From Clostridia bacterium (GTDB taxonomy: Bacteria > Bacillota > Clostridia > Oscillospirales > Acutalibacteraceae): a DNA stretch of 46,779 nucleotides. The notes beneath the pieces are model-generated. The model was not told the DNA's origin, ran no database searches, and was given only the letters and a program-made list of their open reading frames with translations. Positions 39,753 to 46,779 of this stretch are shown here, piece by piece (within the stretch, counting starts at the first letter, position 1; the number at the start of each line of letters is the position of its first letter). Made by a program: the position numbers and the translations under genes. The stretch lies in the NCBI GenBank assembly GCA_017518415.1, contig JAFWVC010000021.1:1-46779 (forward strand). The letters are read 5' to 3'.

Positions 39753-42700
39753 ATGGCAAGAAAGTTCAAGACCATGGACGGCAACAACGCCGCGGCGCAT
39801 GTATCCTATGCGTTTACCGACGTGGCGGCCATCTACCCCATCACCCCCTCTTCCGTCATGGCGGAAGTGACCGACGTGTGGGCTGCCGGCGGGCAAAAGA
39901 ACCTGTTCGGCCGGCCGGTCAAGGTGGCGGAAATGCAGTCCGAAGCCGGTGCGGCCGGCGCGGTACACGGCTCGCTGGCGGCCGGTGCGCTGACGACTAC
40001 CTACACCGCTTCCCAGGGCCTGCTGCTGATGATCCCCAACATGTACAAAATCGCCGGTGAGTTGCTGCCCAACGTCATCCACGTGTCGGCGCGCGCGCTG
40101 GCCTCCCACGCACTTTCCATTTTCGGCGATCATTCCGACGTATACGCCTGCCGGCAGACCGGCTATGCCATGCTCTGCTCGTCCAGCGTGCAGGAAGTGA
40201 TGGACCTGGGCGCCGTGGCGCACCTGTCCACCATCAAAGGCCGCGTGCCGTTCCTGCATTTCTTCGATGGGTTCCGCACCTCCCACGAGATCCAGAAAAT
40301 CCAGGTATGGGATTATAAAGATCTGGGCGAGATGCTTGACTGGGACGCTGTGGAGCGCTTCCGCTCCCACGCGCTGAACCCGGAACATCCGGTACAGCGC
40401 GGCACCGCGCAGAACCCGGACATCTTCTTCCAGGCGCGCGAAGCTGCCAACACCTATTATGAGGCGATGCCGGCCGTGGTCGAGGGCTACATGAACATGG
40501 TCAACGAGCGCATCGGCACCAACTATAAACTGTTCAACTACTACGGTCCGCGCCACGCCAAGCACGTCATCATCGCCATGGGCTCGGTGTGCGACACCAT
40601 CCGCGAAACCATCGACCACCTGAACAAAGCCGGCGAAGCGGTCGGCCTGGTGCAGGTGCATCTGTACCGTCCCTTCTCCGCCAAGCACCTGATTGCCGCG
40701 CTGCCCTCTACGGTGGAATGCATCTCGGTGCTCGACCGCACCAAGGAGCCCGGCTCCATCGGCGAGCCGCTGTTCCTCGACGTATGCGCCGCGCTCAAGG
40801 GCTCCAAGTTCGAGAGCGTGCCGGTATATACCGGCCGGTACGGCCTCGGCTCCAAGGACACCACCCCCTCGCAGATCCTCGCCGTATACCGGAACATGGA
40901 AAAGACCCGTGCCAAAAAGCGCTTTACCATCGGTATTGAAGACGACGTGACCCATCTGTCCCTGAAAGTGAAAGAGACGCTGGATACCACGCCGAAGGGC
41001 ACCCGCTCCTGCAAGTTCTGGGGTCTGGGTTCCGACGGTACCGTCGGCGCCAACAAGAACTCCATCAAGATCATCGGCGACCATACCGATATGTACGCGC
41101 AGGGCTACTTTGCGTATGACTCCAAAAAATCCGGCGGTGTGACGATTTCTCACCTGCGTTTCGGCAAAAAGCCGATCCAGTCCAGCTACTTCGTCAACAT
41201 GGCAGACTTTGTGGCGTGCCATAACCCGTCCTACGTCGACAAATACGACATGGTCGGCGACGTCAAGAAGGGCGGCATCTTCCTGCTCAACTGCTCCTGG
41301 AACGCCGAAGAACTGGAAACCCACCTGCCGGCGGCCATGAAGCGTACCATTGCCAAAAACGGCATCCACTTCTATACGATCGACGCCACCCATATCGCCA
41401 AAGAGCTGGGCTTGGGCAACCGCACCAATACCATCCTGCAGGCTGCTTTCTTCAAACTGGCCAAGGTCATCCCGACGGAGCAGGCCGTCACCTTTATGAA
41501 AGAGGCGGCGACCAAGTCTTACGCCAAGAAGGGCGAAGCCATCGTCAAGATGAACCATGACGCCATTGACCGCGGCATCCGCGAGGTCCGCAAGGTCGAC
41601 GTGCCGAAGCAGTGGGCCAAAGCCGAAGACCAGATTACGGAAAAGGCCGTTGTCGGCGGGCGTGAAGAGATCCGCGATTACATCAACAACATCCTTCTGC
41701 CCGTCAACGCGCAGAAGGGCGACAAGCTGCCGGTTTCCGCTTTCGTGAAAGATGCGGACGGCACCGTGCCGCTGGGCTCCGCCGCTTTCGAAAAACGCGG
41801 CATCGCCGTCGACGTGCCGGAGTGGGATCCCGCCAACTGCATCCAGTGCAACTTCTGCTCGCTGGTCTGCCCGCACGCCTGCATCCGCCCGGTCATCCTC
41901 AATGAAGAAGAGGCCAAAAAAGCTCCGGCCGGCCAGAAGACCAAACCGGCTACCGGTATGCCGGGCTATCAGTTTGCGATGACCGTTTCGGTGCTCGACT
42001 GCACCGGCTGCGGCTCCTGCGCCAACGTCTGCCCCGGCATGAAGGGCGCCAAAGCGCTGACCATGAAGCCGCTCGACAGCCAGCTGGAACAGGAGGAAGG
42101 CTTCCTGTACGGCATCGCCCTGCCGGATAAGCAGGAGGTGGCCGACAAGTTCAAGGCCTCCACCGTCAAAGGCAGCCAGTTCCGTCAGCCGTTGCTGGAG
42201 TTCTCGGGTGCCTGCGCCGGCTGCGGTGAAACCCCGTATGCCAAACTGGTCACCCAACTGTTCGGCGACCGGATGTATATCGCCAACGCCACCGGCTGTT
42301 CGTCCATCTGGGGCGGCTCCTCCCCCTCCACCCCCTACACCGTCAACAAGAAGGGGCACGGACCGGCCTGGGCCAACTCCCTGTTTGAAGACAACGCCGA
42401 ATACGGCTACGGTATGTTCCTGGGCGTCACCGCCCGCCGCAACCGCCTGACCGACCTGATGAAGGATATCGCCGAAAAGGCCGGCAAAGAAGAACTGCGC
42501 GCTGCCGCCGCGGAATGGCTGGCCGGCAAGGATGACGCCGCCGCCTCGCAGGCCGCGGCTGACAAGCTGGTCCCGCTGCTGGAGGATCTGAGCAAGAACT
42601 GCAAGTGTGACCTGAAGCCCGAGATTGAAGAAGCGTACAAAGCGCGCGACATGCTGGTCAAAAAGTCCTTCTGGATGTTCGGCGGCGACGGTTGGGCGTA

Positions 42701-43313
42701 TGACATCGGCTTCGGCGGTCTGGACCACGTGCTGGCTTCCGGCGAGGATGTCAACATCATGGTGTTCGACACCGAAGTGTACTCCAACACCGGCGGTCAG
42801 TCCTCCAAGGCGACCCCGATCGGCTCGGTGGCTCAGTTTGCCGCGGCCGGCAAGGGCGTCAAGAAGAAAGACCTCGGCGCCATTGCGATGAGCTACGGCT
42901 ACGTCTATGTGGCGCAGGTGTCGATGGGCGCCGACATGAACCAGACCATCAAGGCCATTCAGGAAGCCGAAGCGTATCCGGGCCCGTCGCTGATCATCTG
43001 CTATGCGCCCTGCATCAATCACGGCATCAAGGGCGGCATGGGCATCTCCCAGACGGAAGAGAAGAAAGCGGTGGAGGCCGGTTACTGGCACACCTACCGC
43101 TTCGATCCGCGCAAGGCCGAAAACGCCTTCACGCTTGACAGCAAGGAGCCGACGGTCGCCTACCGCGACTTCATCATGGGCGAGGTGCGTTACAACTCGC
43201 TGACCCGCTCCTTCCCGGAGCGCGCCGAGGCGCTGTTTACGCAGGCCGAAAAAGACGCGGCTGACCGTTACGAGCATCTGCGCCGGCTGGGCGAACTGTA
43301 CAGCAAGAAATAA
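39753..43313 (+). CDS. nifJ: Pyruvate:ferredoxin (flavodoxin) oxidoreductase, single chain
   Basis: An 1186-residue cytosolic enzyme that converts pyruvate and CoA to acetyl-CoA and CO2, reducing ferredoxin. All domains are in one chain: the alpha-type N-terminal domain (YPITPSSVMAE near 30), the gamma-type domain (about 420-630, with KIIGDHTDMYAQGYFAYDSK), a two-cluster ferredoxin domain (CIQCNFCSLVCPHACIRP from residue 696 and CTGCGSCANVCPG from 750), and the C-terminal TPP domain (CAGCGETPY from 821, with the proximal-cluster cysteines; TPP motif GGDGWAYDIGFGG from 977). Full length for the clostridial enzyme. AAGGAGG lies just upstream. It is monocistronic between its own promoter and terminator. 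Confidence 0.97.
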   Translation: MARKFKTMDGNNAAAHVSYAFTDVAAIYPITPSSVMAEVTDVWAAGGQKNLFGRPVKVAEMQSEAGAAGAVHGSLAAGALTTTYTASQGLLLMIPNMYKIAGELLPNVIHVSARALASHALSIFGDHSDVYACRQTGYAMLCSSSVQEVMDLGAVAHLSTIKGRVPFLHFFDGFRTSHEIQKIQVWDYKDLGEMLDWDAVERFRSHALNPEHPVQRGTAQNPDIFFQAREAANTYYEAMPAVVEGYMNMVNERIGTNYKLFNYYGPRHAKHVIIAMGSVCDTIRETIDHLNKAGEAVGLVQVHLYRPFSAKHLIAALPSTVECISVLDRTKEPGSIGEPLFLDVCAALKGSKFESVPVYTGRYGLGSKDTTPSQILAVYRNMEKTRAKKRFTIGIEDDVTHLSLKVKETLDTTPKGTRSCKFWGLGSDGTVGANKNSIKIIGDHTDMYAQGYFAYDSKKSGGVTISHLRFGKKPIQSSYFVNMADFVACHNPSYVDKYDMVGDVKKGGIFLLNCSWNAEELETHLPAAMKRTIAKNGIHFYTIDATHIAKELGLGNRTNTILQAAFFKLAKVIPTEQAVTFMKEAATKSYAKKGEAIVKMNHDAIDRGIREVRKVDVPKQWAKAEDQITEKAVVGGREEIRDYINNILLPVNAQKGDKLPVSAFVKDADGTVPLGSAAFEKRGIAVDVPEWDPANCIQCNFCSLVCPHACIRPVILNEEEAKKAPAGQKTKPATGMPGYQFAMTVSVLDCTGCGSCANVCPGMKGAKALTMKPLDSQLEQEEGFLYGIALPDKQEVADKFKASTVKGSQFRQPLLEFSGACAGCGETPYAKLVTQLFGDRMYIANATGCSSIWGGSSPSTPYTVNKKGHGPAWANSLFEDNAEYGYGMFLGVTARRNRLTDLMKDIAEKAGKEELRAAAAEWLAGKDDAAASQAAADKLVPLLEDLSKNCKCDLKPEIEEAYKARDMLVKKSFWMFGGDGWAYDIGFGGLDHVLASGEDVNIMVFDTEVYSNTGGQSSKATPIGSVAQFAAAGKGVKKKDLGAIAMSYGYVYVAQVSMGADMNQTIKAIQEAEAYPGPSLIICYAPCINHGIKGGMGISQTEEKKAVEAGYWHTYRFDPRKAENAFTLDSKEPTVAYRDFIMGEVRYNSLTRSFPERAEALFTQAEKDAADRYEHLRRLGELYSKK

Positions 43314-43327
43314 TCCGCACAAGCGGC

Positions 43328-43366
43328 AAAAAGCCCCGGGCGAATGCGTTCGCCCGGGGTTTTCCT
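43328..43366 (+). terminator. Terminator after nifJ
   Basis: An 11-base GC-rich stem (ccccgggcgaa near 43334-43344, partner 43349-43359) with A run before it and TTTT after it, 15 bases past the stop. Confidence 0.88.
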
Positions 43367-43416
43367 TTATATAATAAAAATATTTGCTCTTTTTTGAAAT
43401 TATTTTCAAAAAGTCC

Positions 43417-43446
43417 TTGACAATCCCGTTGCGCTTGTGGTATAGT
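43417..43446 (+). promoter_or_regulatory. Promoter of the str operon
   Basis: The -35 is TTGACA (43417-43422) and the -10 is TATAGT (43441-43446), with an 18-base spacer. The leader to rpsL is about 60 bases. Confidence 0.8.
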
Positions 43447-43515
43447 GATTCTCCGTGGAAATATGCGTTTCAGGCGCATAGGCCCACAGAATATCTTCCG
43501 AAGGAGGTGTGATCA

Positions 43516-43941
43516 TTGCCAACGTTCAACCAACTGGTCCGCAAAGGGAGAGAGGATCTGGAAAAGAAGGCGAAAGCCCCCGCTCTGCTGAAAGGCTGGA
43601 ACGCGAAAAAGCGTACCCCGATCGATCAGAACTCTCCGCAAAAGCGCGGTGTCTGCACCGTCGTAAAAACCTCTACCCCGAAGAAACCGAACTCTGCTCT
43701 TCGTAAAGTGGCCCGTGTCCGCCTGTCGAACGGTATCGAGGTTACCTCGTACATTCCGGGTGAAGGCCATAACCTGCAGGAGCACAGCGTCGTACTGATC
43801 CGCGGCGGCCGTGTCAAGGACCTGCCCGGCGTGCGTTACCACATCATTCGCGGTACGCTCGACACGCAGGGTGTGACCAAGAGAATGCAGGCCCGCTCCA
43901 AGTACGGTGCGAAACGTCCCAAGGCTGGCGCCAAAAAGTAA
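43516..43941 (+). CDS. rpsL: Ribosomal protein S12
   Basis: A 141-residue 30S decoding-centre protein. It has [13 protein letters not shown], the Firmicutes insertion before [11 protein letters not shown], the decoding loop [17 protein letters not shown] (its lysine is the classic streptomycin-resistance site, and it is wild type here), and [20 protein letters not shown]. The start is TTG at 43516, set by AAGGAGGTG upstream; no in-frame ATG fits. First gene of the str operon. Confidence 0.98.
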   Translation: MPTFNQLVRKGREDLEKKAKAPALLKGWNAKKRTPIDQNSPQKRGVCTVVKTSTPKKPNSALRKVARVRLSNGIEVTSYIPGEGHNLQEHSVVLIRGGRVKDLPGVRYHIIRGTLDTQGVTKRMQARSKYGAKRPKAGAKK

Positions 43942-44065
43942 GACATTTTTCACATGCGGCTGCGATGCAGCGGCTCTTCAAATATAGGGAGCCTCTGGAT
44001 CGGCCGACGGAAGTATGTCGCTTTCGAGTACCGATGATATCATTTATGTGAAGGAGGGAAGTAAA

Positions 44066-44536
44066 GTGCCGAGAAGAGGTTCTGTTGCAAAACGCGATGT
44101 TTTGCCCGACCCGCTTTACAATTCCAAGCTGGTTACCCGTTTAATCAACAACATCATGCTCGACGGGAAACGCGGAGTTTCTCAAAAAATCGTGTACGGT
44201 GCATTTGACATCATTAAGGAGAAGACCGGAAAGGATCCCCTGGAAGTCTTCGAACAGTGCATGGAGAATGTGATGCCGCAGCTGGAGGTCAAGGCCCGCC
44301 GCGTCGGCGGTGCGACCTACCAAGTTCCCATGGAAGTGCGTCCGGAGCGCCGGGAGACGCTCGGTCTGCGTTGGCTGACCAACTATTCCCGCAGCCGTTC
44401 CGAGCGTACGATGAAAGAGCGTCTGGCCGCGGAGATTCTGGACGCCATCAACGGCGTCGGCGGCGCCGCCAAAAAGCGTGAAGACACGCACAAGATGGCG
44501 GAAGCCAACCGCGCGTTTGCCCACTACAGATGGTAA
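44066..44536 (+). CDS. rpsG: Ribosomal protein S7
   Basis: A 156-residue 30S assembly protein: [53 protein letters not shown] and the end AHYRW. The start is GTG at 44066, with AAGGAGGGA just upstream and giving the normal length; an in-frame ATG at 44015 would add 17 residues and has no ribosome site. It lies between rpsL and fusA as in nearly all bacteria. Confidence 0.98.
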   Translation: MPRRGSVAKRDVLPDPLYNSKLVTRLINNIMLDGKRGVSQKIVYGAFDIIKEKTGKDPLEVFEQCMENVMPQLEVKARRVGGATYQVPMEVRPERRETLGLRWLTNYSRSRSERTMKERLAAEILDAINGVGGAAKKREDTHKMAEANRAFAHYRW

Positions 44537-44593
44537 GGTCACTTTTCCTTTTCGAAAACCCTTTGTGTCTGTTTGTAAACTAGGAGGACAAGT

Positions 44594-46678
44594 ATGGCCA
44601 GACAAGTCTCATTGGAAAAGACCCGCAACATCGGCATCATGGCTCACATCGATGCCGGTAAAACCACTACGACCGAACGGATCCTGTATTACACCGGCAT
44701 CAACCACAAAATCGGCGAGACGCACGACGGTGCGGCCACGATGGACTGGATGGCGCAGGAACAGGAGCGCGGCATCACCATCACTTCCGCCGCTACGACC
44801 TGCTTCTGGAAGCAGCATCGTATCAACATCATCGACACCCCGGGCCACGTGGACTTTACCGTCGAAGTGCAGCGCTCGCTGCGCGTGCTGGACGGCTCGG
44901 TCACCGTTTTCTGTGCCAAGGGCGGCGTGGAGCCCCAATCCGAAACGGTTTGGCGGCAGGCGGACGAGTACAAGGTGCCGCGCATGGCGTACGTCAATAA
45001 GATGGACATCATGGGCGCCGATTTCTATCGCGTCGTCCAGATGATGAAAGACCGTCTGAAATGCAACGCCGTACCGATCCAGCTGCCGATCGGCGCCGAG
45101 GATACCTTCTGCGGCATCATCGACCTGCTGGAAATGAAGGCCGACGTCTATTATGATGAGATGGGAAAAGACATGCGTGTGGAAGAGATTCCGGACGACA
45201 TGAAGGAACTTGCCCAGAAGTACCATGAGCAGCTGATCGAATCGGTCGCCGAACTGGACGAAGCGCTGATGGAAAAATACTTTGCCGGCGAGGAACTTTC
45301 CCTCGAAGAAATCAAAACCACCATCCGCAAGGCAACCATTGCCAACGAGATGGTGCCCGTCGTGTGCGGTACTTCCTACCGCAACAAAGGCGTACAGAAG
45401 CTGCTGGACGCGATCGTGGATTATATGCCCTCCCCGCTGGACGTACCGTCCATCAAGGGCGTCGATCCCCGGACGAACGAAGAGGTGGAACGCCACTCCT
45501 CCGACACGGAGCCGTTTGCCGCGCTTGCTTTCAAGATCGCGACCGACCCGTTCGTGGGCAAGTTGTGCTTCTTCCGCGTGTACTCCGGCACGATCAACGC
45601 CGGCTCCTCGGTGTATAACTCCTGCAAGGACAACAACGAGCGGCTCGGCCGTATCCTGCAAATGCACGCCAACCACCGCCAGGATATCGAAACGGTCTAT
45701 GCCGGCGATATCGCGGCTGCCGTGGGCTTGAAGAACACGACGACCGGCGACACGCTGTGCGATGAAAAGTTCCCGGTCATCCTCGAATCGATGGATTTTC
45801 CGGAGCCCGTCATCCGCGTGGCGATCGAACCGAAGACCAAGGCCGGCCAGGAGAAAATGGGCATTGCCCTGTCCAAACTGGCGGAGGAAGACCCGACCTT
45901 CCGCACCTATACCGATGAGGAAACGGGCCAGACCATTATCGCCGGTATGGGCGAACTGCACCTGGAGATCATCGTGGACCGCCTGCTGCGCGAGTTCAAG
46001 GTAGAAGCCAACGTCGGCGCCCCGCAGGTCGCTTATAAAGAGACGATCCGCAAGCCTGCCGATATGGACTACAAATACGCGCGTCAATCCGGCGGCCGCG
46101 GCCAGTACGGCCACGTCAAGATCAAGATCGAGCCGAATGAAACCGGTAAGGGATACGAGTTTGTCAACGCCGTCGTCGGCGGCGCCATCCCGAAGGAATA
46201 TATCGGCCCGGTCGATCAAGGTATCCAGAGCGCTATGATGGCCGGTACGCTGGCCTCCTTCCCCGTGGTAGACGTCAAGGTCACGCTGTACGACGGTTCG
46301 TATCACGAGGTCGACTCGTCCGAGATGGCGTTCAAGATTGCCGGCTCCATCGCCTTCAAAGAGGCAATGAAGAAGGCCGACCCGGTGCTGTTGGAGCCGA
46401 TCATGAAAGTCGTCGTCACCGTTCCGGAGGAATATATGGGCGACGTCATCGGCGACATCAACTCCCGCCGCGGCCTGATCCAGGGTATGGAAGCCATTGC
46501 CGGCGCCCAGCAGATCACGGCCATGGTCCCGCTGTCCCAGATGTTCGGCTACGCGACTGACCTGCGTTCCTGCACACAGGGTCGCGGCCAGTACGTGATG
46601 GAACCCAGCCATTATGCGGAGGTTCCGAAGAACGTGGCCGAAAACCTGATCGCACAGCGCACCAAAAAGAGCTCCTGA
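44594..46678 (+). CDS. fusA: Elongation factor G
   Basis: A 694-residue translocation GTPase. G1 is [19 protein letters not shown] (P-loop 17-24), switch II is [12 protein letters not shown], and the guanine-specificity motif is NKMD. Domains II-V follow, with [20 protein letters not shown] and [14 protein letters not shown] in domains III and V. Full length. AGGAGG lies before the ATG. Third gene of the str operon; tuf is expected next. Confidence 0.98.
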   Translation: MARQVSLEKTRNIGIMAHIDAGKTTTTERILYYTGINHKIGETHDGAATMDWMAQEQERGITITSAATTCFWKQHRINIIDTPGHVDFTVEVQRSLRVLDGSVTVFCAKGGVEPQSETVWRQADEYKVPRMAYVNKMDIMGADFYRVVQMMKDRLKCNAVPIQLPIGAEDTFCGIIDLLEMKADVYYDEMGKDMRVEEIPDDMKELAQKYHEQLIESVAELDEALMEKYFAGEELSLEEIKTTIRKATIANEMVPVVCGTSYRNKGVQKLLDAIVDYMPSPLDVPSIKGVDPRTNEEVERHSSDTEPFAALAFKIATDPFVGKLCFFRVYSGTINAGSSVYNSCKDNNERLGRILQMHANHRQDIETVYAGDIAAAVGLKNTTTGDTLCDEKFPVILESMDFPEPVIRVAIEPKTKAGQEKMGIALSKLAEEDPTFRTYTDEETGQTIIAGMGELHLEIIVDRLLREFKVEANVGAPQVAYKETIRKPADMDYKYARQSGGRGQYGHVKIKIEPNETGKGYEFVNAVVGGAIPKEYIGPVDQGIQSAMMAGTLASFPVVDVKVTLYDGSYHEVDSSEMAFKIAGSIAFKEAMKKADPVLLEPIMKVVVTVPEEYMGDVIGDINSRRGLIQGMEAIAGAQQITAMVPLSQMFGYATDLRSCTQGRGQYVMEPSHYAEVPKNVAENLIAQRTKKSS

Positions 46679-46702
46679 TTATCGATTTTCTTCATAAAGT
46701 AC

Positions 46703-46731
46703 TTGCTTTTTTGAAGGAGAATTGGTAAAAT
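46703..46731 (+). promoter_or_regulatory. Possible promoter before the next gene (presumably tuf)
   Basis: The -35 is TTGCTT (46703-46708) and the -10 is TAAAAT (46726-46731), with a 17-base spacer, after fusA. The window ends in AAAAGGAG (46772-46779), a ribosome site for a gene just outside. Confidence 0.6.
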
Positions 46732-46779
46732 AGAAGTGTCCTTGAAAAAATCATTATAGAAAAGGTTAGATAAAAGGAG

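Noticed and set aside
39486..43409. A 1307-codon open frame on the minus strand opposite nifJ
   Set aside because: Antisense shadow: nifJ on the plus strand has all catalytic motifs, a promoter, a ribosome site and a terminator. The reverse frame stays open because of the GC-biased third codon positions.
44609..46612. A 667-codon open frame opposite fusA
   Set aside because: Antisense shadow of a universally conserved gene.

Overview
The window reads as chromosomal DNA of a GC-rich anaerobic Bacillota, most likely class Clostridia and probably Oscillospirales. Evidence: the str operon (rpsL-rpsG-fusA) in Firmicutes form, a single-chain pyruvate:ferredoxin oxidoreductase, a two-gene SUF-like (SmsCB) Fe-S system, two lysine riboswitches, a queA-tgt-yajC-TIGR04086 neighbourhood, a DUF1846 protein and a DegV protein. 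No phage, IS element, integrase or CRISPR array was seen. GC-biased codon use gives very long antisense shadow ORFs, which are left out.

Layout. 1-3.4 kb: the 3'-truncated end of a small transaldolase gene, a pair of bacterial-PH-domain membrane proteins, and an amidohydrolase. 3.46-3.61 kb: tRNA-Thr and tRNA-Asp behind a perfect consensus promoter. 3.8-9.9 kb: a minus-strand operon for a 2-oxoacid dehydrogenase complex (DeoR regulator, E2, E3, then an E1 with alpha and beta subunits fused in one chain). 10.0-14.0 kb: a compact five-gene cassette with its own promoter (HprK-like kinase, PqqD-like protein, S26 peptidase, ABC exporter, PflX-like radical SAM protein), every junction overlapping. 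14.05-15.8 kb: smsCB. 15.9-17.9 kb: a repeat-bearing surface protein. 18.1-21.1 kb: a Crp/Fnr-family regulator with an ABC uptake system. 21.2-27.3 kb: a PLP lyase, membrane proteins, yajC, tgt and queA. 27.4-30.5 kb: a lysine riboswitch driving asd-dapA-dapB. 30.5-39.4 kb: a ceramidase-like hydrolase, a second lysine riboswitch driving a frameshifted LysW-type transporter, a DUF1846 protein, a permease, TrmO, DegV and an XRE-type membrane regulator. 39.7-43.3 kb: pyruvate:ferredoxin oxidoreductase. 43.4 kb to the end: rpsL, rpsG, fusA and the leader of the next gene, presumably tuf.

How the parts connect. Lysine is handled by two transcription units, synthesis (asd-dapA-dapB) and uptake (LysW), each behind its own L-box. 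2-oxoacid oxidation is encoded twice, by the ferredoxin-linked enzyme and by a lipoate/NAD-linked complex with its own regulator. SmsCB would supply Fe-S clusters for the ferredoxin-type domains and the radical SAM protein. The least explained part is the five-gene cassette at 9995-14033: it has the kinase, recognition protein, peptidase and exporter expected of a peptide maturation and export route, but no precursor peptide or cyclase is visible.

Limits: all calls come from reading the sequence and translations; no searches or folding calculations were run. Promoters and operators are motif matches.
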